Source of the DNA: an uncultured Latescibacterota bacterium
GTDB lineage: Bacteria > Latescibacterota > UBA2968 > UBA8231
DNA length: 64,000 nucleotides
Assembly (NCBI GenBank): GCA_958295495.1
Contig: OY282352.1
Coordinates: forward strand, 3,722,548 to 3,786,547
Direction: 5' to 3'
The first letter of the stretch is position 1; each line of letters begins with the position of its first letter. Shown here in pieces: positions 61,341-64,000 of this stretch. The notes under the pieces were generated by a model. It was not told where the DNA came from and ran no database searches. It saw only the letters and a list, made by a program, of their open reading frames with translations. The translations under genes were made by a program, and so were the position numbers.

Positions 61341-62326
61341 CCTACTCAGAGACGCTCGCCCCAGCCGCTGGGCAGTACTACCACACAGACCTGCCCGCCG
61401 AGGAGCTCATCGCCCAGATCGCCCACTTGCGCCGCGAGAAAAACGCGGTCATCCTCGCGCACAACTACCAGATTTCGCCGATCCAAGACTTGGCCGATTT
61501 CACGGGTGATTCGCTCGGGCTGTCGGTGGAAGCTGCCAAGGCGGATGCCGAGCGCATCGTCTTTTGCGGCGTGCATTTCATGGCCGAGTCGGCCAAAATC
61601 CTCAGCCCCGACAAGCAGGTGTTCCTGCCTCATTTAGGCGCGGGCTGTTCGCTGGCCGACTCCATCACCCCCGAAAGCCTCGACGATTGGAAAGCGGACT
61701 ATCCCGATCACGCGGTGGTGACGTACGTCAACTCCACGGCCGAGGTGAAGGCCGAGTCCGACATCTGCTGCACCTCGGCCAACGCCGTCTCGGTGGTGCG
61801 CAGCCTCGACAGCGACAAGATCCTCTTTACGCCCGACCGCAACTTGGGCCGCTGGGTGGCCGAGCAGGTGCCGGAAAAAGAAATCGTCGTGTACGACGGT
61901 GCTTGCCCAACGCACGACGTGCTGCGCGCCGCCAGCGTCGAGCGCACCCGCACTGAGTTCCCAGAGGCCGTCATCATCGCGCACCCGGAATGCCGCGAGG
62001 ACGTGGTCGAGATCGCGCACGAAGTGTGCTCGACCACGGGGATGCTCAAGGCCGTAGAAAAGTACCCCGAGGCCAAGAGCTTCATCATTGCCACGGAAAA
62101 CGGCATGTTGCACCAGCTTCGGCAGCGCTTCCCGCACCAAGAATTTGTAGCGGCTGACGGCTGCATTGGCTGTCGGCTACACTGCCCCTACATGAAGGTC
62201 ACCGACCTGCAAGACGTGTACTTTTCGCTGCTCTACGAGCGCTACGAAATCAGGATGGACGACGAGGTGATTGTGGGGGCGCGGCGGGCGTTGGAGCGGA
62301 TGATGGCCGTGCCACGGGACAATTGA
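61337..62326 (+). CDS. nadA: Quinolinate synthase NadA
   Basis: A 329-residue quinolinate synthase that condenses iminoaspartate with dihydroxyacetone phosphate in NAD biosynthesis, using a [4Fe-4S] cluster. Landmarks are ILAHNYQISPIQDLADFTGD, a Cys in LGAGCSLAD, a Cys in YDGACPTHD, HPECREDV and the last ligand in LHCPYMKVTDL. The ATG at 61337 gives the normal start; the frame upstream overlaps the RHH gene. No nadB or nadC is present in the window. Confidence 0.95.
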   Translation: MTYSETLAPAAGQYYHTDLPAEELIAQIAHLRREKNAVILAHNYQISPIQDLADFTGDSLGLSVEAAKADAERIVFCGVHFMAESAKILSPDKQVFLPHLGAGCSLADSITPESLDDWKADYPDHAVVTYVNSTAEVKAESDICCTSANAVSVVRSLDSDKILFTPDRNLGRWVAEQVPEKEIVVYDGACPTHDVLRAASVERTRTEFPEAVIIAHPECREDVVEIAHEVCSTTGMLKAVEKYPEAKSFIIATENGMLHQLRQRFPHQEFVAADGCIGCRLHCPYMKVTDLQDVYFSLLYERYEIRMDDEVIVGARRALERMMAVPRDN

Positions 62327-62360
62327 GCTTTTTAGATACTGACGTTACGCCCCTGTTCCT

Positions 62361-62392
62361 CGTCACTCCCGCTAAAGCGGGAATCCAAGGAG
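62361..62392 (+). repeat. REP-like palindrome that supplies a ribosome-binding site
   Basis: CGTCACTCCCGCTAAAGCGG followed by GAATCCAAGGAG. The CCCGCT/AGCGGG stem is a widespread intergenic repeat whose translation gives TPAKAGIQ. Here its end provides AAGGAG (62387-62392), eight bases before the ATG of the next gene. Confidence 0.8.
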
Positions 62393-62400
62393 TGATTAAT

Positions 62401-63459
62401 ATGCAACAAGACCGAAACATCCCTAATCTGTTCAGATTCGCAACAAAGGAACTCGCACAGGATGCTACCATTGCATATCTCTTGGCGTGGGCCGACCCGG
62501 CATACCGCGAATCACATCCGCGCCTCCACACCCTTGGTACCGAATTATTGCGTTCACTCCTTCAGACGCAAGAAGTGGATCTTCCACCGATCGAAACACT
62601 TTGTATTAAGACCCAAGCCGACTGGATTGACATTGTCGTGCAGATCAACGCCGGCGAGAATGGAGTCCTTCTGATCATCGAAGACAAGGTGAGTACCCGA
62701 GAGCACTCGAACCAGATTGAACGCCATATAGAGACCGCCGAGGAGAAGTACCGCGGCTGCTATGACCGTTTGGTTGCGGTATATCTCAAGACGGGAAACG
62801 AATCGAAGGCCAGCCTTCCAAATGAGAGTATATGCGGCCGCTTTATGCGCCGCGACCTGCTAGATGTCCTGAACAAATTTCAGGACACGGGAAATACCAT
62901 CGAGGACGACTTTCGCATCCATCTTCAAAATTGGGAGGACGATACGAACAGGTGGGAATCCGCGAGCTACGACGAGTGGGGGTGGAGACAATACGAGGGC
63001 TTCTATGCCGGGCTAGAACACAGGTGGGACGATTGTTGTGGGTGGGATTATATTTCAAATCCGGCTAGAGGATTCCTTGGCTGGTGGTCGGACCCTTGGG
63101 ACATCGGAACCGAGGATCGGCACGCTAGCCTATATATACAGATTCACGATGCAAAGCGTTTGACCGTCCGGCTTGGATCCGGTAATGCCATGGAAAGAGT
63201 TCGTGCCCCGTTCATGCGCCAAGTTCTTGGTGCCTTAGAAGAAGAGGCTTTTGACGACATCCACATCGAAAGGGCGGGGAAGTTCAACGGCGGCGGTGCT
63301 GCAGCGGTTGCAAACGTCAAGTTTGATGAACAAGGACCTTGGTTTGCCGTTGACCCCAACGGCGTCGTGAATATGGACGCCACTATCGAACGGCTGCGTC
63401 GCTTGGAGGAATTGCTGGAAAAAGTTGCGACGCGATTAACCGACGAGGGGCTCCCTTAG
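62401..63459 (+). CDS. PD-(D/E)XK nuclease family protein
   Basis: A 352-residue protein. The nuclease-type core is at about 60-115: D in TQADWIDIVVQI, then EDK in LLIIEDKVSTREHSNQIERH. The C-terminal part is Trp-rich (WGWRQYEGFYAGLEHRW) and of unknown fold. PD-(D/E)XK superfamily proteins like this are common in accessory regions; the target is unknown. The ATG at 62401 is set by the AAGGAG of the REP-like repeat. The last codons are duplicated 73 bases downstream. Confidence 0.75.
   Translation: MQQDRNIPNLFRFATKELAQDATIAYLLAWADPAYRESHPRLHTLGTELLRSLLQTQEVDLPPIETLCIKTQADWIDIVVQINAGENGVLLIIEDKVSTREHSNQIERHIETAEEKYRGCYDRLVAVYLKTGNESKASLPNESICGRFMRRDLLDVLNKFQDTGNTIEDDFRIHLQNWEDDTNRWESASYDEWGWRQYEGFYAGLEHRWDDCCGWDYISNPARGFLGWWSDPWDIGTEDRHASLYIQIHDAKRLTVRLGSGNAMERVRAPFMRQVLGALEEEAFDDIHIERAGKFNGGGAAAVANVKFDEQGPWFAVDPNGVVNMDATIERLRRLEELLEKVATRLTDEGLP
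63417..63450. repeat. 34-bp repeat, copy 1 (end of the PD-(D/E)XK gene)
   Basis: Encodes EKVATRLTDEG at the end of the protein. It is repeated with five differences at 63490-63523. Confidence 0.85.
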
Positions 63460-63489
63460 ATCGCCTCCGCAAACCGGCCGTATCTACGA

Positions 63490-63523
63490 GGAAAAAGCTG
63501 CGACGCGCTTAACAGAAAAGGGG
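63490..63523. repeat. 34-bp repeat, copy 2
   Basis: Reads EKAATRLTEKG in frame and then stops, like the end of the gene upstream. The two copies are 73 bases apart. It is a remnant of an older or exchanged 3' end. Confidence 0.85.
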
Positions 63524-63738
63524 ATCGTCAGTTAGTTGCGCGAGCATTCGACGAAATTGCCGTCCGCCGCAATAATGCAAAAGGAGGAGACATTGCAATC
63601 TGTCTCCTCTTTTTTTTCCGACAAACTCTCTCGGTATTCCCGAATCCCGATGTCCAGCAGTTCCGTCAGATAGCTCCCGCGCTCGGGACACTCGGATAGG
63701 CTGCTGAACGCCTTCTCAATCTGCTCCAGCACATAAAC
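63509..63738 (-). pseudogene. ParE/RelE-like toxin remnant
   Basis: The frame reading YVLEQIEKAFSSLSECPERG and LLDIGIREYRE is the middle of a ParE/RelE toxin. After EYRE the family continuation (FFKPYR...) is lost, and the closing DGRR-like helix is only visible in another frame (GGRQFRRMLAQLTDD). The N-terminal third is missing and replaced by the methyltransferase remnant on the other strand. No intact antitoxin is adjacent. It is non-functional. Confidence 0.7.
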
Positions 63739-63743
63739 GGCTT

Positions 63744-63996
63744 TGTTTTCGGTCCATTCCTGGGGAGTGGCACCACGGCTGTGGTAGCGCGCAAGCTCGG
63801 GCGTTTATTCTGCGGGATTGAATTGAATAGGGAATACTGCTGTTGGAGCCAAAAGCGATTGAAGCGGGCACTTGCCGATCCGTCGATTCAGGGATATGCC
63901 GATGGCGTGTTTTGGGAGCGGAATAGCCTAAACGAGCAGCCGCGGCAGGCGGCAGATGCCACTGAACAAACGGCGCAGTACAGCGGTTGCAGTTAG
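63744..63996 (+). pseudogene. DNA methyltransferase C-terminal remnant
   Basis: The plus-strand frame contains PFLGSGTTAVVARKLGRLFC (a SAM-binding motif I), then GIELNREYC, and PSIQGYADGVFWERNSL, all typical of the C-terminal end of adenine or N4-cytosine DNA methyltransferases, up to a stop at 63994-63996. The catalytic part is missing. The gene is joined directly to the ParE-like remnant. Confidence 0.72.
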
Positions 63997-64000
63997 CCCT

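Overview
The window looks like a GC-rich (about 60 %), gene-dense chromosome segment from an uncultured Gram-negative bacterium. Outer-membrane proteins, lipoproteins, FlgD-like C-terminal domains, a DUF4175/MoxR/DUF58 cluster, LplB/LplC-type sugar permeases, a DUF6785 transporter-like protein, a CRTAC1 (ASPIC/UnbV) protein and LL-diaminopimelate aminotransferase together suggest the FCB/Latescibacterota-like lineages. This placement is an inference from gene content; no rRNA or other phylogenetic marker was seen. No tRNA, rRNA or CRISPR array was recognised.

Layout. 1-960 (+): the end of a carbohydrate ABC transporter operon. 973-6441 (-): SDR dehydrogenase, Rrf2 regulator, sufT, sufU, sufS, sufD, sufC. 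6442-20791 (-): a defence island whose central part is visibly lower in GC. 20792-22255 (-): sufB, the separated first gene of the same suf operon. 22335-32461 (mostly -): DUF58, MoxR, a plus-strand Schlafen/AlbA gene, HAD hydrolase, a HicBA toxin-antitoxin cassette, a secreted conserved protein, a TPR protein and a 1088-residue DUF4175 protein. 32478-34911: aspartic protease and DUF6785 membrane protein. 34941-54537: a surface/envelope region with three paralogous FlgD-tailed secreted proteins, parvulin-like lipoproteins, TMTC/GT39-type glycosyltransferases with TPRs and an outer-membrane protein. 54547-58655 (-): CRTAC1, SUMF1-like protein and glutaminyl-tRNA synthetase. 58731-62326: sugar isomerase, dapL, an RHH regulator and nadA. 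62401-64000: a PD-(D/E)XK protein followed by relics of a ParE-like toxin and a DNA methyltransferase.

The island between sufB and sufC holds two gene groups. The first (19754-12712) is a DUF499 ATPase with an N-terminal HEPN/Swt1 domain, a DUF433 protein with a C-terminal 13-residue repeat, a DUF1156 DNA methylase and a GIY-YIG nuclease. The second (12588-6590) is a protein with both an Hsp90/MORC-like GHKL module and a histidine-kinase core, a receiver-domain protein, a C5-cytosine methyltransferase, a small gene apparently broken by a MITE-like element, and an OLD-like AAA ATPase. A phosphorelay-linked DNA methylation system is the strongest candidate here for something undescribed. Diverged 117-bp direct repeats made from the start of the AAA gene bracket 11.77 kb of the island.

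A recurring theme is insertion with a diverged copy of the end of the target gene: 117 bp around the defence genes, 49 bp around hicBA, and 34 bp at the end of the PD-(D/E)XK gene. No recombinase gene is present in the window to explain this.
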